Shown: positions 44,823 through 55,644 of the stretch, in pieces
How the letters are laid out: every line of letters starts with the position of its first letter
Position numbering within the stretch: position 1 is the stretch's first letter
Origin: Dentipellis sp. KUC8613
Taxonomy: Eukaryota; Basidiomycota; Agaricomycetes; Russulales; Hericiaceae
NCBI GenBank assembly: GCA_002286715.1
Contig: NSJX01000005.1
Location: 563,959 to 627,958 of the forward strand
Length of the DNA: 64,000 nucleotides
Direction of reading: 5' to 3'
Notes under the pieces: model-generated
Database searches by the model: none
What the model was told of the DNA's origin: nothing
Seen by the model: only the letters and a program-made list of their open reading frames with translations
Position numbers and translations under genes: made by a program

Positions 44823-46164
44823 ATGGCTTCCATACCTCTCCCCTCTCACTCCATTGCCAGCCCGATTCTCACCCAAGTGAACCTGAACAACATGAACCCC
44901 AGTACCTCCCAAACAACTCAGCCCTCCTCCTCCACGAAGCGCGAGAGCAGGAAGTCAGCCGAGCGCATTCCGCGGCCGCGAAATGCATGGATCCTCTACC
45001 GCTCGGCGATGATCAAGACCCTCACGCCTCCACCTCCCGGCGCCCGTCGCCGTACGCAGGGCGAGATATCACGGATACTCGCGCCGATGTGGGCCAGTGC
45101 CACGCCGGAGGTGCGCGCCTTCTACCAAGACGAAGCTGCCCGCGAGAAGGCCGAACATGCAGCTCGTTATCCCGATTACAAGTTCGCCCCAGTCAAGAAG
45201 GAGGTGCGGGAGCAGCAGCGGAAGGAGAAGAAGAGGCAAGAGCGCTCCGTCCGTGGGACGCGTCGTCGCGAGACGCGTTCCTCGCCGGAGCCCAGTCTTC
45301 GCCCAGGACGCGCTGCACCGTCCCGGCAGAAGACGGACATGCCACTGGGGTTGATGGAGGAAGAGCCTCGAGGGCTAGGTATTGAAGCCGGTCCCACCCA
45401 GCTTCAAATGCCACAACCTTCCCGAGCCTATATCCCATCCCAGCGCTACTTGTCACTTCCCAGCCCCGCCTCCTCTTCCCAGCCTCACAACATCCCGGCG
45501 CGCCAATGCCCGCCGCCGCTCTCTCCGCAAGGTTGGCAGCCGACGGTTCTAACTGCCGCGCCTCGGCGCGCCGTGCGCCAGGTACGTAACTCTTGACTAT
45601 TGCTTCTTTGTCTTGCTCATTGTCATTGTCTTCCAGCAGGTGGCTTCGTCCCGAGCGCCATCGGCCCTCTCTTCCTCGGCCTCGTTCGCGTCGACCAGCA
45701 CCAGCAACTCGTCGATGTTCCAGCTCCCAAGCTCCGACGCGCGTTCGCAGAGCTTGACGGACCCGTCGCTCTTCGACGAGTTCGAGCTGAACATCGGCAT
45801 GGGCCAAATCGGACCCCAGCAGGAGCAAGCTGCCGGGGACCTCTGGCTGTCGTCTAGTCGCGCCGAGTCACAGTGGTTTCCGCCCTTGCAGCTGGGGCAA
45901 CAACAAGTTGAAGAGTGGGAGTGGGAGCAGCGGAGGGCTCGTTTCGAGAGCTCCTGCGAGCCCCCGCCGCTGCAGCCAGGTGAAGATATGATGAACTATT
46001 TAAACCTCGAGCCTACAGACCTGGAGCGCGACGGCGCCTTCGACGATCTGTTTGACGAATCTCAAGGCTCTTTCAACCTACCACAGCACCCGCAGTACCA
46101 AGACCCTTTCGCTTCGCTGCCTGACATGCAGTACACGGCGCGCTGGCCTCTGTACGCGTCATAG
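44823..46164 (+). CDS. HMG-box transcription factor (MATA_HMG-like)
   Basis: Sequence-specific DNA-binding protein, likely nuclear. Exon 1 (44823-45581) and exon 2 (from 45637 or 45640 to 46164) give 427 or 428 residues. The HMG box covers about residues 48-125: RIPRPRNAWILYRSAMIKTL, GEISRILAPMWASATPEVRAFYQDEAAREKAEHAARYPDYKFAP. PRPxNAWIL and the Tyr-Pro-Asp-Tyr-Lys end are the hallmarks of fungal MATA_HMG proteins (Ste11/Prf1 relatives). A basic stretch (KKEVREQQRKEKKRQERSVRGTRRRETR) follows and may be a nuclear signal. The second half is Ser/Gln/Pro-rich and acidic near the end (EPTDLERDGAFDDLFDE), like an activation region. The exon 2 acceptor is a tandem CAGCAG. No homeodomain or pheromone genes are nearby, so this is not a recognisable mating-type locus. 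Confidence 0.87.
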
Positions 46165-46615
46165 CTCTTTCTGGCGTCTTTCGCCTTCTTCCGGCTTTGT
46201 TCCTCATACCCTTTTGTTTTATTGATATACCCCACATACACAGCATCATTGTACTGTTTAGATCAGAAGCCTCTTTACGCATTCGGATATCCCTCTCTTT
46301 CTCTTTCGTTGTAATAGGATACTATAGGATTGTGCCTCGACCACGGACTTACTCGAACATTTGTACAGATAGTGTACTCATTATGGACTTGTCTATGTAA
46401 CTTTATCATCCTGTGCATCGATCCTGCTAGCTACTGCGTGCGTGACGGTGGCCGTCGCGAGCGGCGAAGTAAATGAGCGCGTTATTTATGGTTGTTGACG
46501 CGTTCCTAGTACCACGTCAGAGGTGGCGAAGCGGGCGCACAACCACGTCGAATCTCACAAGTCAGCCCGTGCACACTCCTTTCCCTCCTTTGACCACGAC
46601 ATCCTCCACACTTCA
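46165..46615. other. intergenic between HMG-box gene and membrane-anchored gene
   Basis: This 451-bp gap holds the HMG-box 3' UTR and the next promoter, with the 29-bp ACGCGT-containing repeat at 46479-46507. An in-frame upstream start at 46523 would add 31 residues to the next gene but removes its MGSSQS N-terminus. Confidence 0.45.
46479..46507. repeat. 29-bp dispersed repeat, copy 2 (contains ACGCGT)
   Basis: Partner of 43746-43774 in the same orientation, 2.7 kb away and 109 bases upstream of the ATG at 46616. The shared 3' part, gttgttgacgcgttcct, is identical in both. Confidence 0.6.
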
Positions 46616-47888
46616 ATGGGCTCTTCACAAAGCAGCATCTCCAAGGAACTCTTCCTCACCGCGTTCGTCGTCGCAGGTGCTCTCAGTTTCGGCTATCTTC
46701 ATTACACCCGCTCTTCAGAAGCCAAGCAGGCAGAAGTCGGCCCTGGCGGGGCTGCTGCGGCGGGGAAGAAGAAACAGAACAAGAAGAAGAAAACTCTCTC
46801 TGGGACTGGGACGGCCAGCGACGTCCCGCCCGCTGAGGCCAAGCCTGCAGCGCCGCCGGTGGTCGTCGCGTTTCCCAGGGTCATTCCGGGCGAGTTTGAG
46901 CCCTCGTCGGGCGTGGAGGGCGAGGGCGCCACGAAGGCGAAGAAGTCAAAGAAGAAAAAGGGCAAGAAGGCGGCGGCGAGCGCCGACTCGACGAGGCTCA
47001 GTCCTCACGCCGGTGCTGGCGCCGACACCCTGTCCGACTCGTCCGCGAGCACGACCCCCGTTCCCCCGTCGAAGCCTAAAACCAAGCGCACTCCCCCTGC
47101 CGCGCGCCAGGTGCCCGTCGAGCTGTCATCCGGTGACGCCCCGGAGGAGGAACGATGGACCCGCGTCGAGTCGCGGAAGAAGGCGAGGAGCCAGCCCGTG
47201 CGCGAAGAGGCTGCCGAGGCGGCGGGTGCTGGGAAACCGTCTGTGTCTGCCATCGACACCACGCACAGTGATGCGGGAATTACGACGTCCGTCACTGGGG
47301 GTTCGTCACCGGTGACGGAAAGGACGACGGAGGACGAGCTTCCGAAGTCCGCGACTGAAGAGTAAGTTCACCTTGGCTTCGTCGTGTCCGTGGGCCCGGT
47401 CATTCATGCGGCTTCTCACAGAGTGGATAGCTCGACGGCGAGTCTATTGAATGCGCCGCCCGTCGTGCGCGTACGGCCGCAGCCGGGCGAGAAGCCTGCC
47501 AAGGGCTTTACGTGGGAGGATTATGAGGGTGTGCAGGTGGACAACAATGATGCTGACGGTGAGGACGACGGGGGCTGGGGTGTTGTGAAAAGCAAGGGCC
47601 GTAACAGTAAGTCCGGGAATTTATATCGCCTCATGATTTATCATACTCATCATCGCCTGCTTCGCCATTTCAGAGCATAATCAGCTTTCTTCTTCGCAAC
47701 AATCACATGCGAGCAAGGCTCCTGAAAGTCTTACGAAGAAGCAGAGGCAGAACGCGGCCAAGAGCGAGGCTCGGAAGCAGGCGAAGCAAGAGGCAGAGGC
47801 AGAGCGCCTGGCCGTTCTTGCGCAACACAAACGAGACTTGGAGCGAATCAGGATCGCAGAGCAGTTTGGAACGAAAAGCAAGGTGTAG
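46616..47888 (+). CDS. membrane-anchored Lys-rich protein of unknown function
   Basis: Three exons (46616-46361+1000 i.e. 46616-47361, 47422-47606, 47674-47888) give 381 residues. The N-terminus MGSSQSSIS fits the N-myristoylation pattern (Gly2, Ser6), and residues about 11-32 (ELFLTAFVVAGALSFGYLHYT) form one transmembrane helix. After it come poly-Lys blocks (GKKKQNKKKKT, KKSKKKKGKK), then two short Trp motifs, ERWTRVESRKKAR and GGWGVVKSKGR, that resemble each other. The C-terminal 70 residues are a charged helix (LTKKQRQNAAKSEARKQAKQEAEAERLAVLAQHKRDLERIRIAEQFG) likely to be a coiled coil. I do not recognise a named family. A membrane-bound RNA- or ribosome-associated role is suggested only by the basic composition. 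ATG 46616 is preferred over an upstream in-frame start at 46523. Confidence 0.78.
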
Positions 47889-48080
47889 CCTGATGTTCAT
47901 CTGCACCACGACATACATACATACAACGCAGGGTATCCATCTAACACCAAACGCATTTCGCTTCATTTCGCACCGTTCGGGATCTGGGACATGAGCTACC
48001 ACTGTATTCTTATTCATAGCTGTCTATGTTTCTCGTCTCCTGCTTGCTTGTTAAGTTTTCTTCGCTTGAACACTGCACCT

Positions 48081-49639
48081 TCAGCTTCGATAATCGCCGT
48101 TGATCCTGACATATTCCTGTATATATCATACCCGTCAGTAGTCATTCCTTTGATAGCAGGGCAATCCCAAAAGAGTTGCTCGATGCTATAGGTGATCTAC
48201 GCACGTAGCTGAAGTCACAGGTCCAGTACTTGGCGCTTTCATTCCCGAGGCCGAGCTCGACGCGGACTTCGAGATCCTCGGCCTTGAGGATCTCGCTCGC
48301 GCGGGCTTCGTCGACGTTTTCGGGCTCGCCGTTGACAAGAAGAGGTAATGGCTTGCTGCCGTCCGTGGGGATGAACGAGACACTGACACGGGTAGGGTCA
48401 AGAGGAGTAGAGAGGGGTATTGATCCTGTCGCGGCGAGTACCCGTCCCCAGCTATGTAGAACCGTCAGTCAATGGAGCAAGCTAGCACTGTGAAACCTAC
48501 TTGGCATCCTCGCCATAGAGTGCCGTCTTGACTAACGCAGAAGTGGAAATCCTGGAGGCAATTTTGTGCGCGTCCTCATAGGAGGCAGCGCCCTATGCGC
48601 GCCTAGTTAGACCCGCCGATCTAGAAATTACGCAGGCACTTACATCTACAGAAACCGTGACAAACTTGGTGGCACCCTCGCCATCGCGGACGACCAGCTG
48701 CGCCAAATTCTGAGCAAACGAAGTGAGCTCGTCTCGGAAGGCCTCGTAAGTCGCATTATCCGTGTGTTCGTCGATCTCGACAGTCTCCTCTGGGTAAGCT
48801 GCACCATTGGCCAAGACAACGATGGTATCGTTTGTCGACATGTCGCCGTCCACGCTGATAGAATTGAAGCTCCTGTCCACCGCGTACGTCAAGGCCGATT
48901 GAAGACTCCGAGGGGAAACCGCTGCATCCGTCATGATACATCCCAGCAGCGTCGCATGCGGCGGGCCCATGTTCGGGTGGATCATGCCCGCACCCTTGTC
49001 CATACCAGCCATGCGGAACTGCTTCCCTCCCAGCGTGAACGTGCGCGCACGCAGCTTGGGGAACGTGTCGGTCGTCATGAACGCCCGCGCCGCACGCTCC
49101 CAGGCCGCGAAGCCGGAGCCGACGGACGTGCTCGCCTGGATTCCCGAGACGACTTTGGAGATGGGGAGCGTCTGGCCGATGACTCCGGTCGACATGACGA
49201 GCGTCTCATTTCCGGTGGGCTTAGGGTCGAGCAGTGCGTCCGTCGCACGCACCATCGCCCATGCGTCCTCCGTGCCCTGCTTCCCCGTCACCGCGTTGGC
49301 GCAGCCGCTGTTAACGACCAAAGCTCGCACACGGCCAGCACTCTTGTCGAGGACCTCTTGGGAAACGACCACTGGCGCTGCTTTGAACGCATTGCGGGTG
49401 AAGCAGGCGGCAGCCGACGTAGGCTTGGAAGAGGTCGAGAGGATGACAGCGAGGTCAAGGACATTAGGGTCCTTCTTGACACCGCAATGGACACCATTGA
49501 GAGCGTAGCCCTTGGGAAACGCTTCGTCGGGAATAGGCTGGTGGAGGTGAGTCTTCGACGGAACAGACTTCGCTGTGAACGTCGAAGTCGAGGAAAACCT
49601 CTTCCAGACCGATGAGAAGCCTGAGAGTCGCGAGGACAT
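48081..49639 (-). CDS. ARG7: mitochondrial glutamate N-acetyltransferase / ornithine acetyltransferase (ArgJ family)
   Basis: Bifunctional enzyme of the cyclic arginine pathway: it transfers acetyl from N-acetylornithine to glutamate, and may also make N-acetylglutamate from acetyl-CoA. Four exons. The N-terminus ([25 protein letters not shown]) is a mitochondrial presequence. Family motifs are [37 protein letters not shown] and [12 protein letters not shown], where the Thr of ATLLG is the residue at which the proenzyme cleaves itself into alpha and beta chains and acts as nucleophile. Further motifs are [27 protein letters not shown] and the C-terminus [12 protein letters not shown], coded by a small last exon after a GTGCGT donor. 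Length about 460 residues is normal. It is divergent from the eL33 gene. Confidence 0.94.
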
Positions 49640-50055
49640 GGTGGGTCGAAGGAGAGAAGGCTCACGGCTGCCTTATAAAAGCCTCAAACGCGATAGCCGC
49701 CTGCACTCGGAAGGGTAGTATAAGCAACAAGAAATGTATTCCTTCGACGAAAAGCTCAACTGCGGGTAAGCACTGTGATAAGCGAGTGTACTACCGAAAG
49801 ATAGTATGGCGAAGGAAAGAACGGTACTCTGCCACTGCTCCGTTACTCAGTGCGCCGATGAAGACGACGGGTGAGTGCAGCTCTGGAAGACTGCGTCAAT
49901 GGCGTGCAGACGAGTCACGGACAGACGCGTCTTTTAAACGGTGGCGCGGTGTGATCCGTGACACCCCTCCCGAGTCGTGACCGTCACGCACAAACTCTAC
50001 GCGCATCCGACGACCTCAAGCCATCAACGACACCGGACCATCAAGAGGGACAAAA
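49640..50055. promoter_or_regulatory. ARG7/RPL33 divergent promoter region
   Basis: The start codons of ARG7 (minus) and the eL33 gene (plus) lie 416 bp apart. The gap contains no recognisable gene; I see no convincing TATA box or named site. Confidence 0.45.
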
Positions 50056-50736
50056 ATGGGCTCGACAAGGTGAGCGTCGTCTCTGAACACTCTGGCATGC
50101 TGCTGGGACGTTGTGTACGTCGTGGATTGGTGGGAAACAAGCAGGACGACGATGGATGGGTTAGGCCGCGGTTGGATGACACCCGCCAGAGTATTTGACC
50201 ACCCCGCATTTCCACCTCCACAAGATTCTTCGCTCTGGTTCACAATGCTAACGGGTATTCCGATGCAGACTCTACAGCAAGGGACGTGTTCTCGGCCACA
50301 AGCGCGGCAAGCGCAACACCCACCCCAACACCTCCCTTCTCCAGATTGAGGGTGTCGGCAGCAAGGAGGACGCCCAGTTCTACCTTGGCAAGGTACGTTC
50401 CCTCCCACCTCTTTCTGCCCACTAGTTTTCATATTTGGTACTCTCAGCGCGTTGCGTACGTGTACCGCGCCAAGAAGGAGATTCACGGCTCGAAGGTCCG
50501 CGTTATCTGGGGGTGAGCACACTATTTTTCCCAAACCGCGTCTACATCTAATGTTTTCTGCGCTAGCCGTGTCACTCGCTCCCACGGCAGCGGCGGTGTC
50601 GTGAAGTCAAAATTCAGGTCCAACCTGCCCCCACACGCATTCGGCGCGACCGTCCGCATCGTGCGTAATTTGCCATGCCTGCTTTTTGAGCTCTATCTGA
50701 CCTGTTATACAGATGCTCTACCCCTCCAACATTTGA
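50056..50736 (+). CDS. RPL33: 60S ribosomal protein eL33 (L33/L35Ae)
   Basis: Structural protein of the large cytosolic ribosomal subunit. Five exons (50056-50069, 50269-50392, 50448-50512, 50567-50660, 50713-50736) total 321 nt, giving 106 residues; yeast L33 has 107. The 14-nt first exon codes MGST plus two bases, completing RLYSKGRVLGHKRGKRNTHP across the first intron (199 nt, the longest in this gene, as is common in fungal ribosomal protein genes). The rest reads TSLLQIEGVGSKEDAQFYLGK, RVAYVYRAKKEIHGSKVRVIWG, RVTRSHGSGGVVKSKFRSNLPP, and the last exon MLYPSNI. Every junction keeps phase, so the model is firm. Confidence 0.96.
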
Positions 50737-51227
50737 TCACTGTATTCCTGTCGCACTCCCTGGCTTGTTCTCCTTATATACTGCAATATGACATGCTCCA
50801 TGGCCTTTGCATGCACTTTATTCTGCATGAATACACATGATCATTAAAGAGGGAATATTGTGCGGATGTGAACTGGCTCGAACGGATGGGTGTCCGATGA
50901 GGAAGCGCCGATATTGAGAATGGGTACATGCCGTATGCGCGTTTCGGTCCGTTGAAGCTCAGTCGTGTGCTCTGTACAAAGATGTCAGCACTTTCCGCTT
51001 TCTTGACTACACTCGCCAATTTCACTCTGCGTGCATGACCTGTCATACCCGCGTTGAGACACAGTGGCTCGGGCCCTCGTCCGCTTCAGGCGACGGCGAA
51101 CTTCACTCTGATTTCGGCGTCAGACTCAATGGCCGTTATACAGGGCTCTTACCTGACCACCATCCACCCGTCACATCCCCCTCTTATGACCCATTAATCT
51201 GTTCTCAGCACAGTGGATCTAACGAGT
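50737..51227. other. intergenic
   Basis: This 491-bp gap holds the eL33 3' UTR and the promoter of the acidic protein gene at 51228. No other gene is visible. Confidence 0.5.
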
Positions 51228-52370
51228 ATGAGCTCAAGCAGACCGCACACCCGCCGACTCACTACCGTTCACGACGTCGCCTCACTGCGCGTACACCCCG
51301 ATGGCTCGCGCGTTCCTGCAAATCCCCGACCCGCTGGGCGTCCTAAGCGGCTTCACCCCCGGCAAGCCCACTACACAACAAAAGATGTCCGGGGAAACTG
51401 GATAGCGCGGGACGCTGCTGGGCTGGGAACGGTGAAGAAGAAAATCACAGTCGAAGAGGCCGCGAGCGAGGAAGAGGAAGAAGAAGGCGGCGCTTCTAGT
51501 CAGGGCAAAGGCAAGGGAGCCGTGAGGGGAACAAATACTGGAAGTGCGGATGAAGAGGAAGAAGAGGTCGGGAGGAGGTCGGAGGGATATAGGGCGAGGA
51601 AGAGACGGCGGTTTGAGAACGACTATGATTTCTTGGGGACTAGGGATAGTCAGATCGCCAGGCAAGCGGCAGAAGCTTCGTCTTCGAAGTCGGGCTTGCC
51701 GGTGCCTTCATCGGTTCGTCTATTTTCTGCATCTTCGTACGCATTGACGGGTACTGAAATGCACGTATAGGACTTATTGAAGTGCATTCATCATTTTACA
51801 AGCTCGTATTATGCTTCGAAAGGCCAACTCTACAATGCCTCACGCGACTACAGGGTGCGGAGAAAGGAGCAGCTGAAGAAAAAGAAGGGAAAGGAGCGAC
51901 AGAGAAGCGATGGTAGTAGCGAAGAGGAAGACGAGGATGAAGAAGAGAGCCAGACCGAAGATGACGAAGACGGGGGCGGGGGTGAGGATGAAGATGAAGG
52001 AGTTCCGGACGACGACGAAGACGCGGCAATATTCAAACGAAGAAAACGAAAGTTTCGCCCGAAAGAGGAGTTCAGACGGGACATGTACAAGCTGTTCGAC
52101 GGGTCTGCATTGATGGCGTTAGGTGAGTGCTGTGTTCATGAGACTCATCTTGTACGGTACTGATTTCTCGAAGGTATTTTGCTGCAGGAACATGTCGCAA
52201 GTCTCGTTGGGGTTGACGTGCCATCCGATGAGCAGCCTGTAAAACCGGACGCGGAGACGCAGGGAGAAGAGGAAGTCGAAGGAGATCAGCCGGACATTGA
52301 GAGTGAGGACGAACCACAGGATGAGGAGATCCAAGGGGATGATGACGGGGTTGAGGAGCACGACGACTAA
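51228..52370 (+). CDS. acidic, probably nuclear protein of unknown function
   Basis: Three exons (51228-51713, 51771-52122, 52174-52370) give 344 residues with phase kept at both junctions. The N-terminus is Arg-rich (SSSRPHTRRLTTVHDV). Two acidic blocks follow, one of Glu (SEEEEEEGGASS, DEEEEEVG) and one of Asp/Glu in the middle, separated by the conserved-looking segments FENDYDFLGTRDSQIARQ, DLLKCIHHFTSSYYASKGQLYN and FRRDMYKLFDGSALMALGILLQEHVASLVG. The last 60 residues are again strongly acidic. The helical segments around the acidic linkers suggest a nuclear or nucleolar factor; a relation to RNA polymerase I initiation factors (Rrn9-like) crossed my mind but I cannot support it. Basic patches (RARKRRRF, RKRKFRP) could be nuclear signals. 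Confidence 0.75.
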
Positions 52371-52533
52371 AATCTCGAGCACATCGCAACGTGGCTTGCT
52401 ATTAGATCCCGTGTGGAGGGAGCTCTCGATTGTGTCGAGATAAGGGTACTTTTGGAAGATGCGGAGAACATACGATACAAATACAGCACACCCTGTGCAT
52501 CCAACACCGATACAAGCAAACCCAAGAAGACGC

Positions 52534-53086
52534 TCATTGCATGGCGACATCTCCAACCACGTCTGTCGATAGTGTCGGTAGGGAAGGTCGCTTGTTTTCC
52601 CGTCCCAGGCCTGCTGCACGCTCGGACTCCTCTATCGTATACGCTGGCTCTTTGAGAGCTTTGCAGCGCCGTTTGTGCACTTTCGTTTTCCAATGTGACC
52701 GTAATGCGAAGTCGGTCTCGAAGTATCTGGTATCAAAATGTTTGGTATCGGCAGAAACGAAGAGAAGCATTGCGACGTACTTTGCACACTCTACACAATA
52801 GTGCTGGGCCAAGCCAGGCTTTTCGTAATCTAACGGTTGTGCTTCGAGTTTGGCGCGGTTCTGAAGCGGCCATGACTTTAAGATATTACCCAACGAAAGT
52901 CCAGGACTGCGCTCACTTTTGGGTCGAGGTCAATAAGCTGAATCTGATCCAGATCCTTCGTTCGAGCCTATTGAACCGTCAGAAAACAGGCACATTTCTC
53001 AAAGTAAATTAACGCACTCTTGTCCTCATCGCCCTGTGCACATCTCTCTGTGCTTTATGTACTCTTGAACGACGAAGACGGCCCAT
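52534..53086 (-). CDS. BUD20: C2H2 zinc-finger ribosome export factor Bud20
   Basis: Bud20 is a shuttling factor that joins late pre-60S particles and helps their nuclear export. Four exons give about 130 residues. Exon 1 encodes MGRLRRSRVHKAQRDVHRAMRTR, then RTKDLDQIQLIDLDPK, then PGLAQHYCVECAKYF, and last TDFALRSHWKTKVHKRRCKALKEPAYTIEESERAAGLG. The zinc finger is YCVEC...HWKTKVH, and the AAGLG block after it is typical of Bud20 and its animal counterpart ZNF593. The intron inside the finger falls after two bases of the Lys codon in CAK|YF. The last 20 residues (PSLPTLSTDVVGDVAMQ) are a species-specific tail. It is divergent from APN2, with 240 bp between start codons. Confidence 0.92.
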
Positions 53087-53326
53087 GGTGAGGAAGAAAA
53101 TGAGGAGGTAGTAGAGGTCCAGAAAAGGAAAACAGAAAGCACTGCTGCAGCCGCGGTGCATGTGACCTTCACGTGCCAGGAGCGGGATTATAATCCAGCG
53201 AAATGTCCGCGTTTCTGAGTCCTTTGCCCCGCATCCCTCGACCGTCGCGTCTCCCTGAAAAGCGTCCTTCACGCATCGCTCATCATTCCTTCTGAATGAA
53301 TTTATGCCCTGAGAAATAGACAAAAC
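53087..53326. promoter_or_regulatory. BUD20/APN2 bidirectional promoter region
   Basis: A 240-bp gap between the divergent start codons must contain both promoters. No TATA box is apparent. Confidence 0.5.
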
Positions 53327-55644
53327 ATGCGCATTCTGTCGTGGAACATCGTAAGTCAATGGTCGCGACGCGTCCCCCAAGAAACGTGGACTAACGCGTT
53401 GCTTAGAATGGCGTCCGTACAATACCCCACTATCACCCGTAATGGCACTCCCGCATGCACACGCGTTAAAATAACTGATTTAACCACTCACAGATGGACC
53501 ACCTGCAAAGACTGGGACGCGATCTTGAAAGAGCTGAAAGCAGAAATTATTTGTCTCCAAGGTATCCTAGTCAGGCCTCCCAACGCTTTTTGGATGCCCC
53601 TCTAACATTAACGACAGAAATGAAATCGAGCCGTTCGGGGGTTGACCGTGCCGTTGCACTGCCAGAGTCGTTTGACGCGTTTCTCTCGTTCCCAATATCC
53701 CGCGGCGGCTATAGCGGCGTGGCAGTCTACACGGATGCATCCAAGGTTGTACCTCTGAAAGCAGAAGAAGGGCTATCTGGGAAATTACAGCCGAAGCCTC
53801 CGCTCACACCAGAGGAACGCGTGTCGCGTTCATATCCTTATGCTCATGAGATCGACTTGATGGCGGACGCCGAGGGCAATACGCCATCGGATCTCTCGGT
53901 CCTCGACAGCGAAGGCCGCGGGCTCGTGCTCGACTTCGGCCTGTTCGTTCTCGTCAACCTTTACTGCCCCAACGAGACCTCCGACGAACGCCTGCCCTTC
54001 AAAATGAACTACCACCTCATGCTGCAGAAGCGCGTCCGGAAATTAGTGGAGGAAGAGAAGCGCGAGGTGATTGTGCTAGGGGACATGAACATCTGCGCTA
54101 CGCCATTGGACCACTGCGACGGCCACCTGCCCAGCAATGCGAGCACCTTCTACGACCACCCGGCCCGAGCCTGGTTTCATCAGTGGCTGGAGCCAAACGG
54201 GTACATGATTGACATTGTGCGCAAGCACTGGCCTGGCCGGAAGGGCATGTACACCTGTGCGTACTGATACAAAAAAGCCCCTATACACGCTGGTCAAAAT
54301 GCTGATGGACGCTTCTGTGATATGCAGGCTGGAACACCAAGATCAGTGCGCGCGAGACTAATTATGGCACGCGTGTGGACTATATCCTGATCACGCCAGG
54401 CCTCCTGCCGTGGGTGAAGTCTGGTGATATCGACCCGTCGATTAAGGGATCAGACCACTGCCCCATCTACATCGACCTGCACGAGGAAATCACCGTGGAG
54501 TCTGGTGAGAAGCTATCTCTCCGGCAGGCGATGAAGATGGACGGGGAGAAGCGGGACCCGCCACGAATTGCTACCAGATTCTGGGAAGAGCATCTGCGGA
54601 AGCAGACACTTCTCTCGACCTTCTTCGGAAAGGGCGGCCCCAAGCAGCCGTCAGAAGCACCTGTTTCTTCGTCTCCGGCACTCGTGACGGATTCTCCGCT
54701 AGATCCAGCCGTTCACGCTCCTCTTTCTGCACAATCATCATTGAGCGTTGCGTTTGATGCTCTAGAGTCATCGATACCACCTGATACAGCCGGCGGCGAG
54801 AACTCCATCTCCGTCGACATATCTCCTACCCCGGATGCAGCTTGTCCAATATCTGAGGCAGACTTGCCACTTGCCACGCAGGCCAGCACAGCAGCACCAT
54901 CATCCAGCCCCATCCCATCCGGAAGCCAGCCCACCCCGCCACTTAGACCATCCACCAACTTCCGCCGCCCGGCACAAGAGCAGCATAAACGCCGCCGCTC
55001 GACCGGGGCCGCCGGCCCCTCGAGCAACAAGAAGCTCAAAGTCGGCCAGACGAAACTCTCGTCCTTCTTCGCGAAACCGAAGGCCGGAAAAAGAACGCCT
55101 GAGGCTATCGAGATCTCCGACACCGACGACGGGCCATCTTCCTCTCAAGCCAAGCCTCCTACCAGCTCGCCCTCGATCATTGCGATCGACGACGAGCAAG
55201 CGCAGATCGAAGCTGACTTGCGCCTCGCACAGGAGCTCTCGGCATCGCAGACCCCCAGCGAGCTCGAATACATGTCAAGTTCACAAAGTAAAGACTCGTC
55301 GCAGAGCAAAGACGCGTGGTCTACGCTCTTCGCGCGCGTGCCCCCGCCAAATTGTACTGTTCACGGCGAGCCGACGAAGGAGTATCGCGTCAACAAGCCG
55401 GGGCCAAATAAGGGCAAGGTGTTCTATACCTGCTCTCGGTACGTTTTTCTGGTCGTCTACTCATCAGAGTCGAATACTGACTTTTACTGAGCACAGGCCG
55501 GTCGGCCCTGGGTATGACAAAGGACGCAGCGAACGGCCGCGCGATGAAGTCGACCATCAGTACAAATGCAACTACTTCAAGTGGGCCAGCGATGTGAAAA
55601 GAGAGTCGCTGCGTGCCAGCGGGAGCGTAAGCAGAAAGTCATGA
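53327..55644 (+). CDS. APN2: AP endonuclease 2 with GRF zinc finger
   Basis: Class II apurinic/apyrimidinic endonuclease and 3'-phosphodiesterase of base excision repair. The start MRILSWNI joins NGVRTIPHYHP and LKAEIICLQ-EMKSSR across short introns; these carry the Asn and Glu metal ligands of the exonuclease III fold. Further catalytic motifs are NLYCPNETSDE, VLGDMNICATPLDH (Asp and Asn), TRVDYILIT and GSDHCPIYID (the final Asp-His). A linker of about 280 residues follows, Ser/Pro-rich, with two PCNA-binding boxes, QTLLSTFF (54603-54626) and QTKLSSFF (55047-55070). The C-terminus is a GRF zinc finger (CTVHGEP...GPNKGKVFYTC...CNYFKW) that binds single-stranded DNA in other Apn2 proteins. It is divergent from BUD20. 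Confidence 0.94.

Noticed and set aside
44823..46164. HMG-box gene as a mating-type locus
   Set aside because: Basidiomycete mating loci have homeodomain or pheromone-receptor genes; none is nearby.
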